The notes beneath the pieces were generated by a model. That model worked only from the letters and a program-made list of their open reading frames with translations. It was not told the origin of the DNA and did not search any database. A DNA stretch of 10,118 nucleotides from Eubacteriales bacterium (GTDB taxonomy: Bacteria; Bacillota; Clostridia; Christensenellales; UMGS416): NCBI GenBank assembly GCA_028709505.1, contig JAQVWW010000013.1, forward strand, positions 1-10,118, read 5' to 3'. Each line of letters starts with the position of its first letter. Positions within the stretch are counted from its first letter, which is position 1. The translations under genes were made by a program, and so were the position numbers. This document shows positions 1 through 6,330 of the stretch, in pieces.

Positions 1-351
1 GCCATCGTCCACCCGTTGGTCACCCGGGAGCTGCAGCGCACGCTGCACAGCTGGCGGCAACAGCAGGTGGCCGTGGCGGTGGTGGATGCGCCGCTGCTGC
101 TGGAAGCCGGGCTGGAGGGGCTGGTGGACGAGGTGTGGGTGACGTCCTGCGGGTCAGACGAGCAGCTCAGGCGGCTGGTGGAACGCGACGGCCTAAGCTT
201 TGACGACGCGCGCCAGCGGCTGGCTGCCCAAATGAGCGACGCCGAGCGCCGCCGCCGGGCCCGGCGCGTCATCGATACTTCGGGCCGGCCCGAAGACACG
301 CGCCGGGCGCTAAAAGCGCTCTATGAAGAGCTGGAGGACGCATATTGCTGA
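1..351 (+). CDS. coaE: Dephospho-CoA kinase, C-terminal part (5' truncated by window edge)
   Basis: This is the last 116 residues of dephospho-CoA kinase, which phosphorylates the ribose 3'-OH of dephospho-CoA in the final cytoplasmic step of CoA synthesis. The frame is open from base 1, so the P-loop half lies upstream, outside the window. Visible family landmarks are the HP-x-V segment at the very start (AIVHPLV), the DAPLLLEAGL segment matching the usual D-x-PLL-x-E core, and the C-terminal helix around QMSDAERRRRARRVIDTSG, where the family usually has Q-x-S..K..AD-x-VI-x-N-x-G. The usual AD and N positions read AR and T here, a mild divergence. The stop overlaps the next gene by 7 bases, which suggests translational coupling. 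A coaE followed by a lytic transglycosylase gene is a common arrangement in Clostridia. The identification is confident; completeness cannot be judged. Confidence 0.9.
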   Translation, partial: AIVHPLVTRELQRTLHSWRQQQVAVAVVDAPLLLEAGLEGLVDEVWVTSCGSDEQLRRLVERDGLSFDDARQRLAAQMSDAERRRRARRVIDTSGRPEDTRRALKALYEELEDAYC

Positions 352-917
352 AAAAACGACTTGTACAAAAGCCTGCCCGCAACAGACGTTTGCGCTACTT
401 TCTCGTGCTGGGCGCGGTGCTTGTGGCGCTGCTGGTGACGCTGCCCATATTGGGCAAACGGTACTACCCCTATAACCATCGCCAGCAGATTGAACAGTAC
501 GCCGGGCAGTACGGCCTGGATCCGCTGCTGGTGGCGGCCATTATTCGCAGCGAAAGCTCCTTTCGCCCCGGAGCCGTCTCCCGCGTAGGGGCCTGTGGCT
601 TGATGCAGCTGATGCCGGCCACCGCCCGGTGGATGGCCGAGAAGAACGATATCACCTACAGCGACGAGCTGCTTTTTGAACCTGCCTATAATATTCGGCT
701 GGGTTGCGTCTATCTGGCCTACTTAAACGGCCGGTTTGGTAGCCCCGCCGAGACGCTGGCCGCCTGGAACGCCGGCGAGGGCAACGTACGCCGGTGGCTG
801 GCCGAGGGCCGGCGGATGGAAAACGGAGAAGATATCCCGTACGCCGAAACCCGGCAATTTATTAAAAGGGTAAACGATGCATATGAAAAATATCGCTGGC
901 TATATCAAAGCCATTAG
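345..917 (+). CDS. Membrane-anchored SLT-domain lytic transglycosylase
   Basis: This 190-residue protein should cleave the MurNAc-GlcNAc bond of peptidoglycan to give 1,6-anhydro ends, acting outside the membrane. A basic N-terminus is followed by one hydrophobic segment (about residues 17-36) that acts as a signal anchor. The soluble SLT (goose-lysozyme-like) domain covers about residues 45-185. The probable catalytic acid is Glu70 in IIRSESSF, followed by GLMQLMP (85-91), AWNAGEGNV (140-148) and IPYAETRQFIKRV (164-176), the classical family 1 motif order. The start is TTG at 345: GGAGGA at 333-338 sits 6 bases upstream and the next in-frame Met lies well inside the fold. It overlaps coaE by 7 bases and the downstream lipoprotein gene by 41 bases, so the three are probably one transcript. 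Its length matches the short SLT proteins found beside coaE in Clostridia. The exact substrate preference cannot be read from the sequence. Confidence 0.9.
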   Translation: MLKKRLVQKPARNRRLRYFLVLGAVLVALLVTLPILGKRYYPYNHRQQIEQYAGQYGLDPLLVAAIIRSESSFRPGAVSRVGACGLMQLMPATARWMAEKNDITYSDELLFEPAYNIRLGCVYLAYLNGRFGSPAETLAAWNAGEGNVRRWLAEGRRMENGEDIPYAETRQFIKRVNDAYEKYRWLYQSH

Positions 918-2505
918 CCTGATCGTGGTGCTGTGCCTGCTGGCCGCGGGCTGTACCGCCGGCGCGCCGGCCAACGTGGAAGTCAGCGCCGCGCCCACGC
1001 CCAGCGCCACGCCGGCGCCGCCGGCTCCCGGCGGCGAGCTGGTGCTGCCCATGCCCATGAACCTTACCACCACCAACCCGCTGCTGCAGAACACGCGCGA
1101 GATGAACAGCCTGTGTGCGCTGGTATTTGAAAGCCTGGTGCTGTTCGATTCCACCGGCGCGCCGCAGCCCAACCTGGCCGAGGCGTGGCAGCTCAACGCC
1201 GACACCGGCGAATGGGCCTTTACGCTGTGCTCCAACGCCACCTGGCAGCACAACGGCCGCGCGTTGGCCGCGTCGGATGTGACGTTTACGCTGGATATTA
1301 CTTCGCAGCTGGGCGATGCGACGCCGTACCGATACGTGCTGGATACGGTCAAGTCCTGGCGCGTGTCCGACGACGGCAAACTGATACTCAAAGGCGATAC
1401 AAACTTTTATGGCCTGCTCAACGCGCTGAGCTTTCCGATACTGCCCGCCGACGCCGGCTATTCGGCCCAGTCCAGCCCCACCGTCATGGTAGGCACCGGG
1501 CCGTATAAGGTAACGTCGGCCAAGCTCAATGAATCCATGCTGATGTTGGCCAACGAAAGCTGGTGGCGCAAACAGCCCTACATCCAGACCATCCGGGTGC
1601 TGCCGGTGGAGGACGCCGCCACGGCCATATCGTCGCTGGTGTTCAAGCAAATCAGCGCGCTGCAAACCACCGACTTGACGGTGCGGCAGTACCGCGAGGC
1701 CGGCGACGCCAACACGTACGAATATACGACGCGGCAGTTTGAATTTTTGAGCCTCAACTCCAAGGCCGTCGACCTGCGCGATGTGCGCACGCGCCAGGCC
1801 ATCGCCTACGCGCTGGATCGCGCCCAGATGGTGTCCTACGTGTATGTCAACCACGCCATCGCCGTCGACTCGCCCGTGCCGCCGGACAGCTGGCTGTACA
1901 GCGGCAACGTGCTGGAATACGAGCAGGATTTGGACACGGCTCGCAGCCTGCTGGTTAAGGTCGGCTGGAAGGATACCGACGGCGACGGCATATGGGATCA
2001 AGCGCCCGACGGTACCGCGCGGCAGCTGAAGCTCAGCATCAGCGTCAACATGGACGATTCGGCGTCGCTTAGGCGGGACACGGCCCTTATCGTGGCCGAT
2101 CAGCTCAGTGCCGTGGGCATGGTGGTGGACGTAAAATCGCTGAACTGGGAAAATTATAAAAATGAGCTGGAGGAAGGCCTGTTCGATATGGCCATGGTGG
2201 GCGTCTACATGAACCCGGTGCCCGATTGGCGGTATCTGCTGCGCTCCGACGGCGCCATGAACTACGGCAAATGGTCCATCCCGGCGCTGGACGCGGCGTT
2301 GGACGCCGTGCAGCAAAGCGCCAATCAGGAGACGCTTAAGGCCAATACCGACGCGCTGCAAAGCGTGGTGATGAACGAGCTGCCCATCATCAGCCTGTAT
2401 TTTCACACGCATACGCTGATGACGGCGCCGGAGATCGCCGGCGTCGCGTCCATCCAGGAGGAAAACGCATACGGCGGCATTGCGTCGTGGTATTTTCCGC
2501 AGTAA
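877..2505 (+). CDS. Family 5 extracellular solute-binding lipoprotein (oligopeptide/nickel type)
   Basis: This 542-residue protein should be a lipid-anchored receptor that delivers a solute, usually an oligopeptide, to an ABC importer. A lipoprotein signal sequence ends at LLAAGC with lipidated Cys26, followed by a Pro/Ala-rich linker (about 39-52). The SBP_bac_5 domain starts near 54. The ELVLP...NPLL entry strand, the LAEAW segment (about 100-104), ASDVTFTLD (about 132-140), RDVRTRQAIAYALDR (from about 300) and the acidic DTDGDG loop (366-371) typical of the family are all present. ATG at 877 is preferred over the in-frame ATG at 883 because AAAAGGG at 864-870 lies 6 bases before it. The gene overlaps the transglycosylase gene by 41 bases. 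No permease or ATPase gene is adjacent, so it must use a transporter encoded elsewhere or act as a sensor. A role in recovering wall peptides is suggested only by the neighbour. The ligand is unknown. Confidence 0.88.
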   Translation: MHMKNIAGYIKAISLIVVLCLLAAGCTAGAPANVEVSAAPTPSATPAPPAPGGELVLPMPMNLTTTNPLLQNTREMNSLCALVFESLVLFDSTGAPQPNLAEAWQLNADTGEWAFTLCSNATWQHNGRALAASDVTFTLDITSQLGDATPYRYVLDTVKSWRVSDDGKLILKGDTNFYGLLNALSFPILPADAGYSAQSSPTVMVGTGPYKVTSAKLNESMLMLANESWWRKQPYIQTIRVLPVEDAATAISSLVFKQISALQTTDLTVRQYREAGDANTYEYTTRQFEFLSLNSKAVDLRDVRTRQAIAYALDRAQMVSYVYVNHAIAVDSPVPPDSWLYSGNVLEYEQDLDTARSLLVKVGWKDTDGDGIWDQAPDGTARQLKLSISVNMDDSASLRRDTALIVADQLSAVGMVVDVKSLNWENYKNELEEGLFDMAMVGVYMNPVPDWRYLLRSDGAMNYGKWSIPALDAALDAVQQSANQETLKANTDALQSVVMNELPIISLYFHTHTLMTAPEIAGVASIQEENAYGGIASWYFPQ

Positions 2506-2514
2506 AAGGGTTGC

Positions 2515-2543
2515 TTGCCAAACGCCAACACGTGATTTATAAT
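2515..2543 (+). promoter_or_regulatory. Strong sigma-A-type promoter of the SCIFF gene
   Basis: A -35 box TTGCCA (2515-2520) and a perfect -10 box TATAAT (2538-2543) are separated by exactly 17 bases. It begins 10 bases after the stop of the lipoprotein gene. Transcription should start near 2550, leaving a 5' leader of about 25 bases with GGAGG at 2563-2567, 7 bases before the SCIFF start. No terminator separates it from the upstream gene, so read-through is also possible. Confidence 0.82.
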
Positions 2544-2574
2544 AGGTTGCGTAGTATAAAACGGAGGGGATATT

Positions 2575-2718
2575 ATGAAGCATATTCAGACCATCAAAGC
2601 CGGCTGCTTAAAGCAGAGCGCCGCTTACGGCGGCTGCGGAGAGTGCCAGGCTTCCTGCCAGTCGGCCTGCAAAACTTCCTGCACCGTGGGCAACCAGTCC
2701 TGCGAGAAAAAAGCCTGA
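2575..2718 (+). CDS. SCIFF ranthipeptide precursor (six-cysteines-in-forty-five peptide)
   Basis: This 47-residue ribosomal peptide is the substrate of the radical SAM maturase encoded just downstream. It has a leader starting MKHIQTIKAG and a Cys-rich core with Cys21, 24, 28, 32, 36 and 43 in the signature context GCGEC, then CQSACKTSCTVGNQSC. Established knowledge: in the Clostridium thermocellum homologue CteA the maturase CteB joins Cys32 to Thr37 by a thioether. Here Cys32 and Thr37 occupy the same numbers, so the same crosslink is expected. An additional Cys11 in the leader raises the total to seven. The start is ATG at 2575, with GGAGG 7 bases upstream. It has its own promoter and is followed after 15 bases by the Shine-Dalgarno and hairpin element of the maturase. 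The biological role of SCIFF peptides is not established. No dedicated exporter or protease gene is visible nearby. Confidence 0.95.
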   Translation: MKHIQTIKAGCLKQSAAYGGCGECQASCQSACKTSCTVGNQSCEKKA

Positions 2719-2733
2719 TTGGTTCTATGTCAT

Positions 2734-2740
2734 AAGGAGG
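2734..2740 (+). promoter_or_regulatory. Perfect Shine-Dalgarno displaced 37 bases from the maturase start
   Basis: AAGGAGG is a full anti-16S match, but no ATG, GTG or TTG follows within a normal distance in any useful frame. The nearest plausible start is ATG 2778. The 28 bases directly after it (2741-2768) can fold into one hairpin. If folded, only 9 bases (2769-2777) would separate the Shine-Dalgarno from the ATG. The immediate upstream sequence of the ATG (GATTGTTAT) contains no other ribosome binding site. Confidence 0.65.
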
Positions 2741-2768
2741 AAAAGCGGCGGCGTCACCCGCCGTTTTT
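2741..2768 (+). terminator. Terminator-like attenuating hairpin between SCIFF and its maturase
   Basis: A GC-rich stem of 6 perfect pairs (CGGCGG at 2746-2751 with CCGCCG at 2758-2763) encloses a 6-base loop and is followed by five T residues (2764-2768). The preceding AAAAG (2741-2745) can pair with those T residues, four A-T pairs plus one G-T, giving an 11-pair stem typical of bidirectional terminators. Placed between peptide and enzyme genes it should end many transcripts, keeping the peptide in excess over the maturase. It may also control access to the maturase start. Confidence 0.72.
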
Positions 2769-2777
2769 GATTGTTAT

Positions 2778-4118
2778 ATGGTACATACCTACGCCTGTGA
2801 AGGCGACTACATTGCGATAGACACCGGCAGCGGGTCGGTGCACCTGCTGGATAACGTGGCCTACGACGCCGTCAACCTGATAAATGACGGGAAAACGCCC
2901 GATGAAGCGCGGGCGTACCTCGCCAACGCCTATTGCGACGACGACGCCCAGGTGCTGGACGAACTGCTGGAGCTGAAGGCGGCGGGCCTGCTCTTTAGCG
3001 ACGAGCCGGCGGTGGATGCGCAGCCGGCCGGCGACGTCATCAAGGCCATGTGCCTGCACGTGGCCCACGACTGCGATCTGCGCTGCGCCTACTGCTTCGC
3101 CGGCACCGGCGCCTTTCACGGTCAACGCGCGCTGTTGAGCCTGGAGACCGGCAAAAAGGCGCTGGATTTTCTCATGGCGCGCAGCGGGAACCGGCGTCAG
3201 CTGGAAGTGGACTTCTTCGGCGGCGAGCCGCTGATGAACTGGGACGTGGTCAAACAGCTGGTGGCCTACGGCCGGGGGCTGGAACGGCAGCACAACAAGG
3301 TTATCCGCTTTACGCTGACGACAAACTGCACGGCGCTGGACGATGACGTGGCGGAATTTCTCAACCGGGAAATGCGCAACGTCGTGCTGAGTATGGACGG
3401 GCGCCCCGACGTGCACAACCGCGTGCGCCGTACCCGCGAAGGCGGCGACTCCTACGATAGCGTGATACCCAACGCGCTGCGCTTTGTGCAAAAGCGCGGC
3501 GACGGCCAATATTATGCCCGCGGCACGTTTACCGCCTACAATCTGGATTTCGGCAAGGATGTGCTGCATCTGGCCGACCTGGGCTTTACCGACGTGTCGG
3601 TGGAGCCGGTGGTCTCGCCGGACAGCGCCCCGTATGCGCTGAAAAGCCGGCACATGGACGCCATTATGGCCGAATACCACCGCCTGGCGGTGGAGCTTGC
3701 GCGCCGGCGTGATGCCGGGGAGCCGGTGAACTTCTTCCACTTCAACGTGGACCTGGACGGCGGGCCGTGCATCAAAAAGCGCGTAAGCGGCTGCGGCGCA
3801 GGCTGCGAGTATATCGCCGTCACGCCCGAAGGGGATATCTACCCCTGCCATCAGTTCGTCGGCGAGAAGGATTTTCGGCTGGGCAGTGTGCTGGACGGCA
3901 GCTACGACCGGGCCAAAACCGAACCCTTTCGCGCCAGCACGGTGCTGACCAAGCCGGCCTGCGCCGGGTGCTGGGCCAAATATTTCTGTTCCGGCGGCTG
4001 CGCCGCCAATTCCTACCACAAGAACGGCGATATTACCGAGCCCTACGCGCTGGAATGCGCCATGCAGCGCAAGCGCCTGGAGTGCGCCATCTGGCTGTAT
4101 GTCACGGCGCGCAAATAG
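2778..4118 (+). CDS. SCIFF radical SAM maturase (thioether-forming, SPASM domain; CteB family)
   Basis: This 446-residue iron-sulfur enzyme should use S-adenosylmethionine radical chemistry to form a Cys-to-alpha-carbon thioether in the adjacent SCIFF peptide. Residues 1 to about 80 form the PqqD-like peptide recognition domain (MVHTY...DTGSGSVHLLDNVAYD). The radical SAM barrel holds Cys99, Cys103 and Cys106 (CDLRCAYC) for the SAM-binding 4Fe-4S cluster, and FFGGEPL at 146-152. The C-terminal SPASM region has Cys331, 339, 343, 357, 395, 398, 404, 408 and 427, enough for two auxiliary clusters; Cys436 is extra. The start at 2778 matches the usual MIHTF-like N-terminus of the family, and no in-frame start codon lies between the AAGGAGG at 2734 and this ATG. 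Length is normal for the family. It is separated from the peptide gene by 59 bases holding a hairpin. Identity is very secure because precursor and enzyme sit together; the exact bond formed is inferred from CteB. Confidence 0.96.
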   Translation: MVHTYACEGDYIAIDTGSGSVHLLDNVAYDAVNLINDGKTPDEARAYLANAYCDDDAQVLDELLELKAAGLLFSDEPAVDAQPAGDVIKAMCLHVAHDCDLRCAYCFAGTGAFHGQRALLSLETGKKALDFLMARSGNRRQLEVDFFGGEPLMNWDVVKQLVAYGRGLERQHNKVIRFTLTTNCTALDDDVAEFLNREMRNVVLSMDGRPDVHNRVRRTREGGDSYDSVIPNALRFVQKRGDGQYYARGTFTAYNLDFGKDVLHLADLGFTDVSVEPVVSPDSAPYALKSRHMDAIMAEYHRLAVELARRRDAGEPVNFFHFNVDLDGGPCIKKRVSGCGAGCEYIAVTPEGDIYPCHQFVGEKDFRLGSVLDGSYDRAKTEPFRASTVLTKPACAGCWAKYFCSGGCAANSYHKNGDITEPYALECAMQRKRLECAIWLYVTARK

Positions 4119-4136
4119 GGGTTTAGCGGATACAAT

Positions 4137-4166
4137 CTGCCCGGTCATGCGCCGGGCAGGTTTTTT
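4137..4166 (+). terminator. Rho-independent terminator of the SCIFF cassette
   Basis: A perfect 8-pair stem (CTGCCCGG at 4137-4144 with CCGGGCAG at 4152-4159) has a 7-base loop and is followed by G and six T residues (4161-4166). It lies 18 bases after the maturase stop, and closes the cassette. Confidence 0.92.
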
Positions 4167-4179
4167 ATACCGCCAACAG

Positions 4180-4211
4180 GCCGCATGCTGCCGGGTGATG
4201 CCCGGTGCGGC
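4180..4211. repeat. Intergenic imperfect palindrome (bulged hairpin)
   Basis: GCCGCA (4180-4185) pairs with TGCGGC (4206-4211), and inside it CCGGG (4191-4195) pairs with CCCGG (4201-4205). The loop is TGATG and there is a one-sided bulge TGCTG (4186-4190). No T-run follows directly, so it is not a typical terminator. It lies between the maturase terminator and the tyrS promoter. It may be a remnant repeat, a protein site, or chance in GC-rich DNA. Confidence 0.5.
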
Positions 4212-4233
4212 TGACGCGGCGGTTTTCACTTCT

Positions 4234-4258
4234 CTTTTGCGCTTTTGCGCTGCAAAAG
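4234..4258. repeat. Tandem 8-mer plus inverted copy just upstream of the tyrS promoter
   Basis: CTTTTGCG occurs twice head to tail (4234-4241 and 4242-4249). The reverse complement of its first seven bases, GCAAAAG, follows at 4252-4258. Either copy can pair with it; the nearer gives a 7-pair hairpin with a 3-base loop. The end of the element is 13 bases before the -35 box. An operator or activator site is plausible, but no regulator is identified. Confidence 0.5.
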
Positions 4259-4271
4259 AATGAATCTTTCG

Positions 4272-4301
4272 TTGACAGACATGGGCTTGCAGGGCTATAC
4301 T
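4272..4301 (+). promoter_or_regulatory. Sigma-A-type promoter of tyrS
   Basis: A consensus -35 box TTGACA (4272-4277) and a -10 box TATACT (4296-4301) are separated by 18 bases. Transcription should begin near 4308, giving a leader of about 74 bases before the tyrS ATG. That is too short for a T-box riboswitch, and no T-box core (AGGGTGG...ACCGCG) is seen in the leader, although many Bacillota tyrS genes have one. Confidence 0.82.
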
Positions 4302-4327
4302 ATTAGGAAAACTTTTTGGTATTTATG

Positions 4328-4352
4328 CGGGCGGCGGCTGGTTTTGCGCCCG
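4328..4352 (+). promoter_or_regulatory. Possible hairpin in the tyrS leader
   Basis: CGGGCG (4328-4333) can pair with CGCCCG (4347-4352) across a 13-base loop. No T-run follows it and it lies 15 bases before the AAGGGGG ribosome binding site (4368-4374). A regulatory role is not supported beyond the pairing itself. Confidence 0.3.
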
Positions 4353-4381
4353 GTACAGACGGATTTTAAGGGGGATGCTTT

Positions 4382-5605
4382 ATGGCCAACGTGCTGGATT
4401 TGCTCAGGGAACGCGGGTTTATCAAACAGATCACATTCGAAGAGGATCTGTATCGGCTGTTGGATGAGGAGCAGGTCACGTTCTACGTGGGATTTGACCC
4501 CACCGCCGATTCGCTGCACATTGGGCACTATATTCCCATCATGGCCATGGCGCACATGCAGCGCGCCGGGCACCGTCCCATCGCCGTCATGGGCGGCGGC
4601 ACCGCCGTCATCGGCGATCCGTCGGGCCGCAGCGACATGCGTACGATGCTGACCAATGAGAGCATCGCCCAAAACGTCAGCGCCATCCAGGCCCAGATGA
4701 GCAGATTTTTAGACTTTTCCGACGGCAAGGCGCTGCTGGTCAACAATGCCGATTGGCTGCTGCCGTTAAACTATGTGGAGTTCATCCGCGACATTGGCGT
4801 GCATTTTTCGGTCAACCGGATGCTCAGCGCCGAATGCTATAAAAACCGCATGGAGAAGGGCCTGACCTTTCTTGAATTTAACTATATGCTGATGCAGGCT
4901 TACGACTTTCTGATGCTCAACCAGCAGTATGGCTGCACGCTTCAGATGGGCGGCGACGACCAGTGGAGCAACATGCTGGCCGGCGCCGACTTAATCCGCC
5001 GCAAGGAGCACAAGCCGGCCTACGCCTGCACATTCTCGCTGCTGCTCAACAGCGAGGGCAACAAGATGGGCAAGACCGCCAAAGGCGCGCTGTGGCTCAG
5101 CGCCGACAAGACGTCGCCTTATGAGTTCTATCAATATTGGCGCAACGTCGAAGACGCCGTCGTCAAAAACTGCCTGGCCCTCTTGACATTCCTGCCCATG
5201 GACGAGGTCAACCGGCTGGGTAACTTGCCCGGCGAGCGCATCAACGAGGCCAAAAAGGCGTTGGCTTACGAGGTTACCCGTCTCATTCACGGCGACGAGG
5301 AGGCAGAGAAAGCCGCCCAGGCCGCCGAGGCCCTCTTTGGCGGCGGCGGAGATTTGGACAACATGCCCACCAGCGAATTTACTGCGGCGCAGCTTACCGG
5401 CCTTCGATTGGCCGAGCTGGCCCAGCAATGCCGCCTTACCAAATCCATCGGCGAAGGACGCCGGCTCATCGGCGACGGCGGTCTGTCGGTGGACGGTGAG
5501 AAGGTGATCGAAATCGACGCCACCGTGCCCGAAGAAGCCATTGTCGCCGGTTCGTTCATGCTGCGCAAGGGCAAAAAGACCTATCACCGCGTGTTGGTAC
5601 GCTGA
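4382..5605 (+). CDS. tyrS: Tyrosyl-tRNA synthetase
   Basis: This 407-residue class I synthetase charges tRNA-Tyr with tyrosine using ATP. The HIGH signature is intact at 46-49 (DSLHIGHY). The tyrosine-recognition segment YMLMQAYDF is at 168-176, and GGDDQWSN at 190-197. The second ATP motif reads KMGKT at 228-232 in place of KMSKS, a variation within the normal range of TyrRS. An S4 RNA-binding domain occupies about 342-407 ([18 protein letters not shown]). Length is typical of bacterial TyrS. The start is ATG 4382, with AAGGGGG (4368-4374) 7 bases upstream. It has its own strong promoter and no T-box leader, and its stop is followed after one base by the YigZ-family gene. Identification is secure. 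Confidence 0.97.
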   Translation: MANVLDLLRERGFIKQITFEEDLYRLLDEEQVTFYVGFDPTADSLHIGHYIPIMAMAHMQRAGHRPIAVMGGGTAVIGDPSGRSDMRTMLTNESIAQNVSAIQAQMSRFLDFSDGKALLVNNADWLLPLNYVEFIRDIGVHFSVNRMLSAECYKNRMEKGLTFLEFNYMLMQAYDFLMLNQQYGCTLQMGGDDQWSNMLAGADLIRRKEHKPAYACTFSLLLNSEGNKMGKTAKGALWLSADKTSPYEFYQYWRNVEDAVVKNCLALLTFLPMDEVNRLGNLPGERINEAKKALAYEVTRLIHGDEEAEKAAQAAEALFGGGGDLDNMPTSEFTAAQLTGLRLAELAQQCRLTKSIGEGRRLIGDGGLSVDGEKVIEIDATVPEEAIVAGSFMLRKGKKTYHRVLVR

Positions 5606-5606
5606 T

Positions 5607-6245
5607 ATGGAACAAACGCCCGATGCTTACCGGACGCTCAGCGCCCAGGGCGTTTGGGAGTTTACCGAAAAGAAGTCGCGCTTCATCGGCTACGCCGCGT
5701 CGGCCCTCACCCAGGAGCAGGCGCTGGCCTATATCGGGCAGGTAAAGGCGGCTCACACCGATTGCAGCGCCGTGCTTTACGGCTATATCAGCGGCTATTA
5801 CGCCAATGTACACCGTTTTTTTGATGCCCACGAGCCCCAAGGGGGCCTGCAGATACTGGAGGCTCTCAAGCGCAGGGAAGTGACCGGCGCTGTGGCGGCG
5901 GTGGTACGCTATTACGGCGGCGTCCAGCTGGGCGCCGGGCCGCTGGGCCGGGCCTTTGGCAAGGCGGCGGCCCAAGCCATTGAGCTGGCCCGCCCGGCGC
6001 TGGTGGAAAAGAGCCTGCGCATGCGCGTCAGCCTTCCCTATGAGGCATCGGGTCGGCTGGATTACCTTTTTGAGCATGCCCCCTACCGGCTGGAGAAGAT
6101 GGAATACGGCCAGGATATTACCGCCGTCGTATTTGTCCGGGGGGCGGATAAGGCGAGGTTTGCCGACGATATGGCGGCGCTGACCGGCGGCAAGGCCCGC
6201 CCCGAATTGCTGGAAGAGGCCTACAGCGCCTGGGAAAAGGATTAG
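5607..6245 (+). CDS. YigZ/IMPACT (UPF0029) family protein with degraded signature
   Basis: This is a 212-residue cytoplasmic protein of the YigZ/YvyE family, whose eukaryotic relative IMPACT modulates GCN2. The bacterial role is not settled. The N-terminal domain begins EFTEKKSRFIGYA (18-30) and continues to AAVVRYYGGVQLGAGPLGRAFGKA (about 97-120). A DUF1949-type C-terminal domain covers about 135-205. The family's most conserved stretch, normally SDDGEP-x-GTAG-x-P, reads FDAHEPQGGLQ (72-82), apparently with about two residues missing. The middle Asp, Gly and TAG are lost, so its activity may be altered. The ATG at 5607 begins one base after the tyrS stop, and no clear Shine-Dalgarno precedes it, so translation is probably coupled to tyrS. 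A start further upstream within tyrS (5541) would add residues unlike the family. The family call is solid; the function is unknown. Confidence 0.88.
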   Translation: MEQTPDAYRTLSAQGVWEFTEKKSRFIGYAASALTQEQALAYIGQVKAAHTDCSAVLYGYISGYYANVHRFFDAHEPQGGLQILEALKRREVTGAVAAVVRYYGGVQLGAGPLGRAFGKAAAQAIELARPALVEKSLRMRVSLPYEASGRLDYLFEHAPYRLEKMEYGQDITAVVFVRGADKARFADDMAALTGGKARPELLEEAYSAWEKD

Positions 6246-6330
6246 CCGGGAAACCGGAGACAATATTACACGGTACTGATGCCGCAACACGTTGCGCCCG
6301 AATGTATCAGACGTCTTAGGAGGAGAAAGC

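Noticed and set aside
862..2583. A 573-codon open frame on the - strand opposite the binding lipoprotein
   Set aside because: It mirrors the codon structure of the + strand gene, is rich in His, Arg, Gln and Gly without any recognisable domain, and the + strand protein has clear motifs.
2575..2718. Reading the Cys-rich 47-residue peptide as a metallothionein or ferredoxin fragment
   Set aside because: The leader, the CQSACKTSCTVGNQSC core and the adjacent maturase identify it as a SCIFF precursor.
2754..4229. A 491-codon open frame on the - strand opposite the SCIFF maturase
   Set aside because: The + strand carries the radical SAM cysteines and SPASM motifs. The antisense product shows only the His/Arg/Val-rich composition of a GC-rich shadow frame.
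4191..4230. GGGTGATGCCCGGTGCGG as a T-box core for tyrS
   Set aside because: It only loosely resembles the consensus, lies upstream of a near-consensus promoter and so outside the tyrS leader, and no specifier stem or terminator follows it.
6246..6330. A promoter for ilvE in the 85-base gap
   Set aside because: Only AT-rich scraps near 6263 and a tiny CCGG/CCGG stem are present; no -35/-10 pair with acceptable spacing was found.
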